From contig CANEFU010000055.1 in NCBI GenBank assembly GCA_947426875.1, positions 1 through 7,360 of the forward strand: 7,360 nt of DNA, read 5' to 3'. The translations under genes and the position numbers were made by a program. Positions 1 to 6,428 of the stretch are shown here, piece after piece. Each line of letters begins with the position of its first letter. Positions within the stretch are counted from its first letter, which is position 1. This DNA comes from an uncultured Clostridium sp. GTDB lineage: Bacteria > Bacillota > Clostridia > TANB77 > CAG-508. The notes under the pieces were generated by a model, which was not told where the DNA came from, did not search any database, and saw nothing but the letters and a program-made list of their open reading frames with translations.

Positions 1-42
1 AAGTTAAACACTTTTTAAAAGCGAGAACTTGTTTTTTTATTA

Positions 43-597
43 CTATATATCCATTTGACTGCCTAAAAAGGTAGCAGCTGATTGGGCAACTTTCTTTTCT
101 ACATCATTCATTTTGCCATTTGGCTCTTTTGCCATTAGAATAACCGTACCAATTGTATCTCCATTAGAAACAATAGGATATACCACTTGTGCGTTATTCT
201 TTCTTTCTTGATTATCATTTTTCGTTATTGGCATAGCCATATCACTATTTTCCTTACTCGTATAGATTTCTTTATCTTCCATTAATTGCTCTAGCTCTTG
301 GCTAATATCTTGCTCTAAAAATTCTTTTTTAGAACCTCCTGATACTGCTATAATCGTATCCTTATCTGTAATACATGCAATATGTCCTGTTGTTTTTGAT
401 AAAGTTTCTGCATAACCTGCTGCAAATTCTGAAAGCTCACCGATTGGAGAATATTTCTTTAATATTACTTGCCCTTCTCTATCTGTGAATATCTCTAATG
501 GGTCACCTTCTTTAATTCTTAACGTTTTTCTTATTTCCTTAGGAATAACGACTCTTCCCAAATCATCTATTCTTCTTACAACTCCAGTTGCTTTCAT
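43..597 (-). CDS. spoVT: Stage V sporulation protein T, AbrB-family transcription regulator
   Basis: The 184-residue product is a DNA-binding regulator of late forespore genes, which in Bacillus adjusts sigma-G-dependent transcription. Residues 1 to about 50 form the AbrB/SpoVT swapped-hairpin DNA-binding domain, with the family signature RRIDDLGRVVIPKEIRKTL starting at residue 8. Residues about 55-180 match the GAF-like C-terminal domain, with AVSGGSKKEFL and PIVSNGDTIG blocks. The length is close to the 178 residues of Bacillus subtilis SpoVT. The frame is open further upstream, but the start at 597 is chosen because MKATG is the conserved family start and GAGGAGG lies at 604-610, six bases before the ATG. 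An upstream start would cross this site and the promoter. A sigma-G-type promoter lies upstream and the fbp terminator separates it from the previous gene, so it is probably a monocistronic forespore gene. Identification rests on strong recalled similarity to the Bacillus protein. Confidence 0.96.
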   Translation of the reverse strand: MKATGVVRRIDDLGRVVIPKEIRKTLRIKEGDPLEIFTDREGQVILKKYSPIGELSEFAAGYAETLSKTTGHIACITDKDTIIAVSGGSKKEFLEQDISQELEQLMEDKEIYTSKENSDMAMPITKNDNQERKNNAQVVYPIVSNGDTIGTVILMAKEPNGKMNDVEKKVAQSAATFLGSQMDI

Positions 598-632
598 AAT
601 TTTCCTCCTCGTAATATTTTTGTTTATATTGT

Positions 633-662
633 TATTATGACAAATAAGGAAAAAATTATGCA
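633..662 (-). promoter_or_regulatory. Sigma-G-type (forespore) promoter of spoVT
   Basis: On the minus strand TGCATA (657-662) is followed after exactly 17 bases by CATAATA (633-639). These match the sigma-G consensus (TGMATA and CATAMTA) at every position, with the usual spacing. Transcription would begin near 626, about 28 bases before the spoVT ATG. In Bacillus spoVT is known to be sigma-G dependent, which agrees. Sigma-F recognises a related -35, so dual recognition cannot be excluded. Confidence 0.8.
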
Positions 663-670
663 TTGAAAAT

Positions 671-711
671 AAAAAAAACAAAAGTCACTTCCTAAAAATA
701 GAATGACTTTT
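671..711 (-). terminator. Rho-independent terminator after fbp
   Basis: Read on the minus strand, AAAAGTCA (704-711) pairs perfectly with TGACTTTT (680-687). A further short TTCT/AGGA pairing extends the stem inside a single-base bulge. The stem is followed by one G and then eight T residues (671-678). It begins 20 bases past the fbp stop codon and ends upstream of the spoVT promoter, so it separates the two transcription units. The stem is AT-rich but the geometry is typical for low-GC Bacillota. Confidence 0.75.
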
Positions 712-731
712 TAACGAAAATCAGAAATAAC

Positions 732-2687
732 TCAATTGGTTTGTTTTAATTCTCCAGCTTGGTAGAATTTTAATAATTCAGACAAGTCTTCTATTTCATT
801 TTTTAGTCTTTTACCAATGTCTGTATCTCCTACTGTTTTTCGAACTACTCCTGTCTTCTTTACAATAATTTCTGATATGATATCTCTTTCTTCTTTGATT
901 GCTTTTTCCACTGATTCAAATGGTTTATTTTGGCTCAGTAACAATCCATATGAATTATATGTTAATATGTAACCTGCATTTCCAGTTTTTTCTTGATAAC
1001 TTTTGGCAAAACCACCATCAATAACCAACAATTTTCCATTAGCACGAAGTGGGCTTTCTCCATCCTTTGCCTTTACTGGTATATGCCCGTTAACAATATG
1101 TGCTTCTTTTCCTGCTAAACCGAATTCTTTTAAAACTTTATCACATATTTCTTCTTTTGCTGTTAAATAATAATACGGATTTTTTTCTTCTTTATGCGTT
1201 TCTTTGTCATCTATAAAATAGGCTTCAAAAGTAGCCATTTTACTATTTCCGAAAAATGGTGAATTAGGAGAAAGCCATAAAAACCACATAATATCTAACA
1301 AATCTGGATTTTGATTCTCTTTATCAAAATATACCTTTTTTATGGTTTCATTTACTAAATCAAAATATTCTTTTCCACTTACTTTTCTTCCTAAAAATTC
1401 AACTTCTTTAAAACTTCCGTCCTCTTCCATTGGAACACAAGCATGAAACAGTAAATTAGAATTAAATATGGTATATAATTCTCCCTTTTGATAAATAAAT
1501 TTCATATGCTCGTTTAATTTTTGACTATGTTGAAAAGCCTCACAAAGTCTTTCTACCACTTCTTCCTCTTCTTCTGTTAAGGCATAGACATCATCTGGAT
1601 TAAGAGTTGGAAAATTCGTATCTTTTAAGTCATACTTCTTTCCTTCTAAGATAACATAGCCTTTTTTCAAATTCATTTTATCTAATAAAAGACGACTGTC
1701 TAGTTGATATTCTGGATGTTTTTGGATTAATTGTCCTTCTAATTTGAATTGAATAATCGTAATGGCTTTATGAATTTTAGCAATGGTTGCTTTATCACGA
1801 TTATCGTATTTGTTATCTTCATAAACTTTTGGCATAAAATTTAAACAATCGTCTTCTCGATAGGTTTCCATAGCAAAAATAGACAATGGCCTCATGTTAA
1901 TTCCATAAGCATCTTCTAAAATTTCTATATTATTATATCTAGCACAATTTCTAACTACAGTGGCTATACTCGCTTTATTTCCACAGCTAGCTCCCATCCA
2001 ACAAATATCATGATTTCCCCATTGCATATCGACACTATGGAACTTTTTTAGTTTTTCAATAACTAAATCTGGATGTTTTCCTCTATCATAAATATCTCCA
2101 ATAATGTGTAAATGGTCTATTGCCATCCTTTTTATTAAATCAGAAATAGCAATTACAAAGCTTTCCGCTTGGTCTAAATCAATAATGGTTTTAATAATTG
2201 CTTTATAATATCTTTCTTTATCCGCTTCATTTCCGGCCTGAGAGTGTAACAGCTCATCAATCACATATTCAAAGCCATTATTAATGGCTTTTCTTACTTT
2301 TGACCTTGTGTATTTAGAGCTGACTTTTTTGGCTACTTCAATTAGACGATACAATGTAATGTTGTACCATTCCTTTAAGTCATCTATTTCTTTCTTCATT
2401 CTTTTTAGTTTCTCTTTGGGATAATAGATTAAAGTAGCCAATGTCTCTCTTTCTTTTTTAGCAATTGTATTTCCAAAGATTTCGTCAATTTTACTTTTTA
2501 TAATTCCGCCACCATTGTTTAGAATATGAACAAATGGCTCATATTCTCCATGGATATCGCTCAAAAACATTTCTGTTCCTTTTGGTAAATTGATGATTGC
2601 TTGTAAATTTATAATCTCTTCTGCTACTTCATTTACATTTTTATATTCTTTACTTAACAATTTTAGATATTTTTGTTTATCGTACAC
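732..2687 (-). CDS. fbp: Fructose-1,6-bisphosphatase, class III
   Basis: This 651-residue enzyme hydrolyses fructose 1,6-bisphosphate to fructose 6-phosphate in gluconeogenesis in the cytoplasm. The length fits class III enzymes of Bacillota (671 in Bacillus subtilis), which belong to the metallophosphoesterase fold. The metal-binding motifs are visible in order: SDIHGEYE at residues 43-50 (D44, H46), GDIYDRG at 197-203, GNHD at 224-227, a histidine in FHACVP at 414-419, and NGHIPVK at 533-539. NLPKGTE at 33-39 and the VIDGGFAKSYQ block near 555-565 are also family-typical. The start codon is GTG (2685-2687). GGAGG at 2699-2703 sits 11 bases upstream, a slightly long spacing, inside the last codons of the preceding NTPase gene. 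Only six bases separate the two reading frames, so they are likely co-transcribed and possibly translationally coupled. A terminator follows the gene. Confidence 0.97.
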   Translation of the reverse strand: MYDKQKYLKLLSKEYKNVNEVAEEIINLQAIINLPKGTEMFLSDIHGEYEPFVHILNNGGGIIKSKIDEIFGNTIAKKERETLATLIYYPKEKLKRMKKEIDDLKEWYNITLYRLIEVAKKVSSKYTRSKVRKAINNGFEYVIDELLHSQAGNEADKERYYKAIIKTIIDLDQAESFVIAISDLIKRMAIDHLHIIGDIYDRGKHPDLVIEKLKKFHSVDMQWGNHDICWMGASCGNKASIATVVRNCARYNNIEILEDAYGINMRPLSIFAMETYREDDCLNFMPKVYEDNKYDNRDKATIAKIHKAITIIQFKLEGQLIQKHPEYQLDSRLLLDKMNLKKGYVILEGKKYDLKDTNFPTLNPDDVYALTEEEEEVVERLCEAFQHSQKLNEHMKFIYQKGELYTIFNSNLLFHACVPMEEDGSFKEVEFLGRKVSGKEYFDLVNETIKKVYFDKENQNPDLLDIMWFLWLSPNSPFFGNSKMATFEAYFIDDKETHKEEKNPYYYLTAKEEICDKVLKEFGLAGKEAHIVNGHIPVKAKDGESPLRANGKLLVIDGGFAKSYQEKTGNAGYILTYNSYGLLLSQNKPFESVEKAIKEERDIISEIIVKKTGVVRKTVGDTDIGKRLKNEIEDLSELLKFYQAGELKQTN

Positions 2688-2693
2688 TTTTCT

Positions 2694-4685
2694 TTATTCC
2701 TCCACAGGTTCTACTATTTTTTCTTCTCTTTTTGGTAAAAAGCTTATTTTATATTTATCTAAAATGTATCCTAAATCTCTTGAAAATTCTTTCAACATAA
2801 CAATTTTTATTGTCGTATCTTTTCCTTTTAGATAGTCATCAATAATTTGTTTTAATTGTTTAATGTTCTTCATTTCTGGTTCGATTTCTTTGGTATATCG
2901 GTTTGCTCTATCGATTAATTTTTCTTTAATTAAAACGATATCTTCATTGCTAGCACAAGATATTCTTTGGAACAATTGGAATGAGTCATAATATTTGAAG
3001 ATTGGCAATTCCATACATTCTTTGTCAAATTTCTCATAGAATTGTTCCATTTTCATAGGAATGCACTTCATAATTTCTTCTGCTTTTTCTTTATACATCT
3101 TGTCAAGCAATTGCTCGTTTAACATATTGAAATGCTTTAAGATATCTTCCATATCTTCTTCTACTTCTTCGATTGCAATTTTTCCTAATTCCTCTTTAGG
3201 ATTTGGACAATATTCAGAAGATAAAGAGGCTATATTCATTCCATTGAAAAATACACTTCTTAAGGTTTTTAAATCATATTCAATTAACCCTTTTCTAGAA
3301 AAATAACTAAAATATGCAAATAATTTTACCGTATCAATTAAATTTAGTTTTCCTTCTTTTACATCATTTATGACTTCTTGGATAACCCCACCAAATTGGT
3401 CATCTGAAATTTTCCAATATTCTTCTGTTAATAATCTTTTATATCCTGGTAAGTTTTCTGTATCAACAGTATTTCTAATTGTTTCCATGTTTTCTTTAAA
3501 TAATTTCATATCAAATATACGTGTTCTAATATAGTATTCAATAAATTTAAAGAAACGATATTCTGATTTAAAATTATAATAATAGTTGTTATCAAATTCT
3601 TTGATATAGAATTGTCTATTATCCATTAATATTCTAGAAGATACTAAGATAGACTTATATTCTTCATTGTCTTTAATGTTAACAAACTTATCTTTTGTAA
3701 TTTTACCTGCTTTGATTTCAAAAGATATTGCTATCGTAAAAATAAGCATAGTTTGCATGACTCTATGATTGGTGTTAGGATAAGATTTATTAACCATTTC
3801 ATATATTTTCTTGAAATCATTTAAGGCATGTTTCAATATTCTTAAGTTTCTCGTTCCACTTTTGTGGAAAGTTGATATAATTAAGCCTGTATTTTCTCTT
3901 AAAAAGCGAATTAGGTCTGGGTCATTCTCATATCGCATTAAAATTCCATTTATAATATAGTCAAATTTAGGTGCATATTCAAAAGTTTCACCAATCAACT
4001 TTTCTTTAATTCTTTCATAATCATTGGCTTTATCAAAAACATGCTCGATTTTATCTTGGATTTTTTCTACCATTGGCTTGTCTGTTTTGTTTAATTCGTC
4101 TTGCTTATCCAAAAGATAAGTAGCAATAAATGTCTTCATTTCAAGATTTGAACTTTTCAACTTGGTAGAAAGCTCTTTTTCATTACAAATAATAATGGTT
4201 TTTATATGGTCATGTTCTACGAAATTATTGATATATCCCAATATATCGATAACATCAACATTGGCTCTCTCTAAGTCATCAAAACATAGTACTTTATCAT
4301 CTGTTGAGAAAAATTCGCCATAATCTACTCTATCCCCATTTTGTGTAACACCAAAAAAGTTCGCCATGTCAATTCCTGTTTTAGCATACTCTGGTATCGT
4401 AGTTTGTCCATTGGCATCCATAAATTTTCTTAAATTTTTATCCATTAATTGTGTGGTTTCAATAAATATCTTTTTACTAATTTCCTCTAAATTTGAAATT
4501 CCATACAAAGACATATAGATAGTAGTATATCTTTTTCCGTTTAATTGCAAAGACTCTATTTTTTTCCTTATCTTATTATTCCAGAAATGTGTCTTTCCTG
4601 AACCCCATTCTCCATTTATCATAATAGCATAATCAGTATAATCTGACCTTACATAGTCTAATATACTTTCTACTAAATCTTCCAT
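2694..4685 (-). CDS. KAP-like P-loop NTPase of unknown function
   Basis: The 663-residue protein has an N-terminal P-loop ATPase domain. Walker A is GEWGSGKT at residues 25-32, preceded by hydrophobic IMIN, and Walker B is VLCFDDLER at 132-140. A sensor-like strand TIIICN lies at 163-168 and an arginine-containing TRNLRILKHAL at 278-288. The wording around Walker A and the DDLER box resemble KAP-type NTPases (family of Kidins220, ARMS and PifA), although the two transmembrane helices common in KAP proteins are not seen. The C-terminal ~370 residues are helical, charged and unrecognised, probably cytoplasmic. The ATG at 4685 is preferred over an in-frame TTG at 4709 because GGAGG (4693-4697) is ideally placed seven bases upstream of the ATG. 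Some KAP proteins act in phage exclusion, but nothing here proves that role. The gene ends six bases before fbp and shares its ribosome binding site region with it. Confidence 0.8.
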   Translation of the reverse strand: MEDLVESILDYVRSDYTDYAIMINGEWGSGKTHFWNNKIRKKIESLQLNGKRYTTIYMSLYGISNLEEISKKIFIETTQLMDKNLRKFMDANGQTTIPEYAKTGIDMANFFGVTQNGDRVDYGEFFSTDDKVLCFDDLERANVDVIDILGYINNFVEHDHIKTIIICNEKELSTKLKSSNLEMKTFIATYLLDKQDELNKTDKPMVEKIQDKIEHVFDKANDYERIKEKLIGETFEYAPKFDYIINGILMRYENDPDLIRFLRENTGLIISTFHKSGTRNLRILKHALNDFKKIYEMVNKSYPNTNHRVMQTMLIFTIAISFEIKAGKITKDKFVNIKDNEEYKSILVSSRILMDNRQFYIKEFDNNYYYNFKSEYRFFKFIEYYIRTRIFDMKLFKENMETIRNTVDTENLPGYKRLLTEEYWKISDDQFGGVIQEVINDVKEGKLNLIDTVKLFAYFSYFSRKGLIEYDLKTLRSVFFNGMNIASLSSEYCPNPKEELGKIAIEEVEEDMEDILKHFNMLNEQLLDKMYKEKAEEIMKCIPMKMEQFYEKFDKECMELPIFKYYDSFQLFQRISCASNEDIVLIKEKLIDRANRYTKEIEPEMKNIKQLKQIIDDYLKGKDTTIKIVMLKEFSRDLGYILDKYKISFLPKREEKIVEPVEE
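2699..2703 (-). promoter_or_regulatory. Ribosome binding site of fbp within the end of the upstream gene
   Basis: GGAGG overlaps the last sense codons (GTG GAG GAA, then TAA) of the NTPase gene and precedes the GTG start of fbp by 11 bases. The overlap suggests that translation of fbp depends partly on ribosomes finishing the NTPase frame. The spacing is longer than the usual 6-9 bases. Confidence 0.6.
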
Positions 4686-4692
4686 TGTTTCT

Positions 4693-4697
4693 CCTCC
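4693..4697 (-). promoter_or_regulatory. Ribosome binding site deciding the NTPase start
   Basis: GGAGG on the minus strand, seven bases before the ATG at 4685, lies within a longer GAGGAGGAG run (4691-4699). It would be inside the coding region if the upstream TTG at 4709 were used, so it argues for the ATG. Confidence 0.8.
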
Positions 4698-4711
4698 TCT
4701 TTGAAACAATT

Positions 4712-4824
4712 AGGGACAGTCCTTTTTTGTATCATACTTTTTGTTGTATTTTGTCGCTTTTTGCTATTTTTTATTCTATTCAACATTTTTCTACATAAAT
4801 TATGAAACAAAAAGAACTGTAACC
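4712..4824. repeat. 113-bp inverted-repeat element, REP-doublet or MITE-like
   Basis: The left end reads AGGGACAGTCC on the plus strand (from 4712) and continues through TTTTTTGTATCATA. The right end, read on the minus strand from 4824, is GGTTACAGTTC and continues through TTTTTGTTTCATA. With one gap the two ends match at ACAGT, CTTTTT, GT-TCATA and beyond, over about 30 bases. They are therefore inverted copies that could fold into a large cruciform. Both resemble the ends of the neighbouring transposase element: the left copy matches the transposon's left end at 25 of 35 ungapped positions. No open frame fits inside. The element fills almost the whole gap between comF and the NTPase gene, and any transcript across it would carry a long imperfect hairpin. 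No target duplication is evident. Confidence 0.65.
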
Positions 4825-4831
4825 TCTTGTT

Positions 4832-5521
4832 TTAATCTTTTGCTAGTGTTAATACATCTAATTTCTTAGGTCTTGCTTGTCCCAATATTTTACAACATTC
4901 ATTTACCGTACTTCCTGTTGTATAGATATCATCTATTAAGAGTATTTTTTTATCTTGCAAGCAATTAGAATTACGTAATTCATATACTCCTTGTATATTC
5001 TTTTGTCTTTCTTCTTTGTTCAATTTACTTTGCTCTATTATATTTTTCGTTTTAAAAAGACATTGATTGTTGTACTCTTTTGATAGTTTTTTTGCTAACT
5101 CTTTAGCAATTAACTCACTTTGATTGTAACCTCTTTCTTTTTCTCTTTTTTTACTAATTGGAACTGCCAGTATTGTATCATAAGTTTCTAAAATTGAAAA
5201 GAATTTTTCATTTTTTAACAAAAAATTCACAATCGTTTTATACAAATATGATTTATCATTGAATTTATAATTTATGATTATCTTTCTTATCATTCCCTCA
5301 TATTTAAAGATATATAAGTGTTTTTCAAAGTAATAATTAGTTTTTGCTTTTTTTTCAATTTTAAACTCTGCTTGTTTTTCTAACTGTATTTGACACTTGT
5401 TACATATAAAATTGGAATTAAGCTTTCCACATATTCCGCATATGGGTGGATAAATCAGATTTAACAGTTGGGGACAGTGTAATTTTGTTTCAATTTTTTT
5501 GTCGTTTCTTGTCTTATTCAT
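4832..5521 (-). CDS. comF: ComF family protein (phosphoribosyltransferase-like, DNA uptake)
   Basis: The 229-residue product resembles ComFC/GntX. An N-terminal four-cysteine zinc-binding knuckle (C28, C31, C40, C43) is followed by a type I phosphoribosyltransferase fold. RGYNQSELIAKELAK lies at residues 130-144 and the PRPP-binding loop LLIDDIYTTGST at 194-205. In naturally competent bacteria ComFC acts in uptake of transforming DNA. The family N-terminus normally begins near LLNLIYPP, which starts here at residue 19. The preceding ~17 residues are encoded by the end of the adjacent transposon and are unlike the family. The start codon overlaps the transposase stop by eight bases, and its Shine-Dalgarno (5529-5534) lies inside the transposase gene. 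The catalytic-fold core looks intact, so the gene is probably still functional despite the altered start. Confidence 0.92.
   Translation of the reverse strand: MNKTRNDKKIETKLHCPQLLNLIYPPICGICGKLNSNFICNKCQIQLEKQAEFKIEKKAKTNYYFEKHLYIFKYEGMIRKIIINYKFNDKSYLYKTIVNFLLKNEKFFSILETYDTILAVPISKKREKERGYNQSELIAKELAKKLSKEYNNQCLFKTKNIIEQSKLNKEERQKNIQGVYELRNSNCLQDKKILLIDDIYTTGSTVNECCKILGQARPKKLDVLTLAKD
5470..5504 (+). repeat. Left terminal inverted repeat of the transposase element
   Basis: The sequence runs from GGGGACAGTGT through TTTTGTTTCA to TTTTTTTGTCG. It lies wholly within the 5' end of comF, covering codons 1-17 on the opposite strand. It pairs with the right-end copy at 6384-6418. Confidence 0.75.
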
Positions 5522-6263
5522 TTTTAAGCCTCCTATATAGGCTTACTCTACTCATTTTCAAAACTTGTGCTAATTCCGTTTTGGTAAACGAATATCCATT
5601 TGAAATTAAATATGCCATGAATTTTTTTATAATGATTGGATTTTCTCTTATATTTTCGAACTTAAACTGACTTTCTTCCAAAAACTGTTTTAGTATTTCT
5701 GAGAAATCTCCTTCTTCTTTCTCTAAGTTAAGGTCCATATATTGGATATTGATTAATTTATCTAGGTAATCTTTTTTCGAATTAAATATTGAATTTAAAA
5801 TTTTAGAATTAATAAATTGATTTTGATTGATATAATAATTGTAAGAAGAAAATTGATATTTATCTTCTGTTTCTACTATATGTGCTTTTACAGGATTCAT
5901 ATGAATATATTTTATACATCTTAATGTTTGTAGTTCTGTCCCCATAACTTTTGACTCAAATCGATTTCTAAAAACATATCCTATTCTTTCTTTTTTCTTA
6001 TTATAATATAATGCATATCTTGTATTGATTTCTTTCATAAATAAACTCAAGTTTTTGCTGTCATTTGAATGTAACAAAAGATGTGCATGGTTATCCATTA
6101 TGCAATAGGCAATGATAGATACTTTATATTCCTTATTATATTTTTTCATCAGATACAAATATTTCTGCTTTTCTTCATTTTTCTCAAAAATATATTCTCT
6201 ATTTATGCCTTGTACCATATTATGAGTAATTAAATTTCCTATTAAATTTCTTGCTTTTCTCAT
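5514..6263 (-). CDS. REP-associated tyrosine transposase (Y1, IS200-like)
   Basis: The 249-residue protein is an HUH single-strand DNA transposase. The metal-binding histidine pair is in DNHAHLLLH (H59 and H61), and the probable nucleophilic tyrosine is Y119 in KYIHMNPVKA. GYVFRNRFES at 95-104 is also typical of the REP-associated subgroup, as is the N-terminal MRKAR...MVQGINREYIF pattern. Residues about 224-247 (FTKTELAQVLKMSRVSLYRRL) form a C-terminal helix-turn-helix often present in Bacillota members. An in-frame TAA directly precedes the ATG at 6263, so this is the first possible start. The only purine-rich site, GAGAGG at 6283-6288, is 19 bases away, so translation is probably weak. The gene overlaps comF by eight bases. 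All key residues are present, and the element may be active. Confidence 0.92.
   Translation of the reverse strand: MRKARNLIGNLITHNMVQGINREYIFEKNEEKQKYLYLMKKYNKEYKVSIIAYCIMDNHAHLLLHSNDSKNLSLFMKEINTRYALYYNKKKERIGYVFRNRFESKVMGTELQTLRCIKYIHMNPVKAHIVETEDKYQFSSYNYYINQNQFINSKILNSIFNSKKDYLDKLINIQYMDLNLEKEEGDFSEILKQFLEESQFKFENIRENPIIIKKFMAYLISNGYSFTKTELAQVLKMSRVSLYRRLKNE
5529..5534 (-). promoter_or_regulatory. Ribosome binding site of comF inside tnpA
   Basis: AGGAGG, seven bases before the comF ATG, is formed by the codons for two arginines in the C-terminal YRRLKNE of the transposase. The comF start is therefore served by a sequence belonging to the mobile element. Confidence 0.75.
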
Positions 6264-6324
6264 TTATTGATTATATTCACTTCCTCTCTATTCGTATTTA
6301 TTTCTTTTAAAAATTATACCCATG

Positions 6325-6353
6325 ATTATATTATCTTTTCTAAACTATTTCAA
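6325..6353 (-). promoter_or_regulatory. Sigma-A-type promoter of the transposase, possibly also of comF
   Basis: On the minus strand TTGAAA (6348-6353) is followed after exactly 17 bases by TATAAT (6325-6330). This is five of six and six of six matches to the vegetative consensus. Transcription would start near 6318, leaving a leader of about 55 bases before the transposase ATG. There is no obvious terminator between the transposase and comF, so this promoter probably serves comF too. Confidence 0.75.
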
Positions 6354-6383
6354 TGCTTTTTTCAGTTTTTTAACCGCAATATT

Positions 6384-6418
6384 CGACAAAAAAAATGAAA
6401 CACTTTTAGGGTGTCCCT
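6384..6418 (-). repeat. Right terminal inverted repeat of the transposase element
   Basis: Read on the minus strand it begins AGGGACACCC, passes GTGTTTCA and ends TTTTTTTTGTCG. It covers the last four recD2 codons including the stop. It also contributes most of a terminator-like hairpin. Confidence 0.75.
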
Positions 6419-6428
6419 ATGTGTTTCA
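6388..6428 (-). terminator. Hairpin with T-run at the recD2 end
   Basis: On the minus strand TGAAACAC (6421-6428) pairs with GTGTTTCA (6396-6403). Inside it TAGGG and CCCTA (6407-6411 and 6415-6419) pair around a three-base loop. Eight T residues follow (6388-6395). The geometry is that of a strong intrinsic terminator for the recD2 transcript. It overlaps the recD2 stop codon (6406-6408) and coincides largely with the right end of the transposon, so it may also be a recognition hairpin of the transposase. Confidence 0.7.

Larger units (their letters stand above)
5470..6418. mobile_element. REP-associated IS200-like element between recD2 and comF
   Basis: The 949-bp unit contains one Y1/HUH transposase gene, its own promoter and imperfect terminal inverted repeats of 35 bp (5470-5504 and 6384-6418). 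These match at 27 of 35 ungapped positions. GGGACA is near the outer edge of each end, GTTTCA is central, and TTTTTTTGTCG is at the inner edge. Classical IS200/IS605 elements lack inverted repeats, but REP-associated tyrosine transposases are typically flanked by inverted REP sequences, which fits. The left border may extend a few bases outward, because CAGTT before it resembles CAATT before the left end of the 113-bp element. No target-site duplication is visible, as expected for single-strand HUH transposition. Confidence 0.75.

Noticed and set aside
1..42. Possible terminator after spoVT
   Set aside because: Only a weak AAGTT/AACTT pairing with a 20-base loop is seen, and the region is cut by the window edge.
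2590..2835. Plus-strand open frame of 81 codons
   Set aside because: It lies opposite the start of fbp and the end of the NTPase gene, has no ribosome binding site or recognisable domain, and is explained as a shadow of real coding sequence.
3061..3306. Plus-strand open frame of 81 codons
   Set aside because: It is fully antisense to the NTPase gene, with low-complexity Ser/Ile/Phe composition typical of reverse-strand shadows.
4686..4709. Longer NTPase start at TTG, adding eight residues
   Set aside because: The added codons cover the ideal GGAGG site of the downstream ATG, and the TTG itself has no ribosome binding site in front of it.
4731..4736. TATGAT on the minus strand as a -10 box for the NTPase gene
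   Set aside because: There is no acceptable -35 hexamer 16-18 bases upstream (AAGCGA at 17), and the stretch is part of the inverted-repeat element.
4800..4831. Terminator directly after comF
   Set aside because: The only short stem (AAGAG/TTCTT) is five weak pairs; the T-run is better explained as part of the inverted-repeat element.
5446..5670. Plus-strand open frame of 74 codons across the left transposon end
   Set aside because: It is antisense to comF and the transposase, both of which have clear family motifs.
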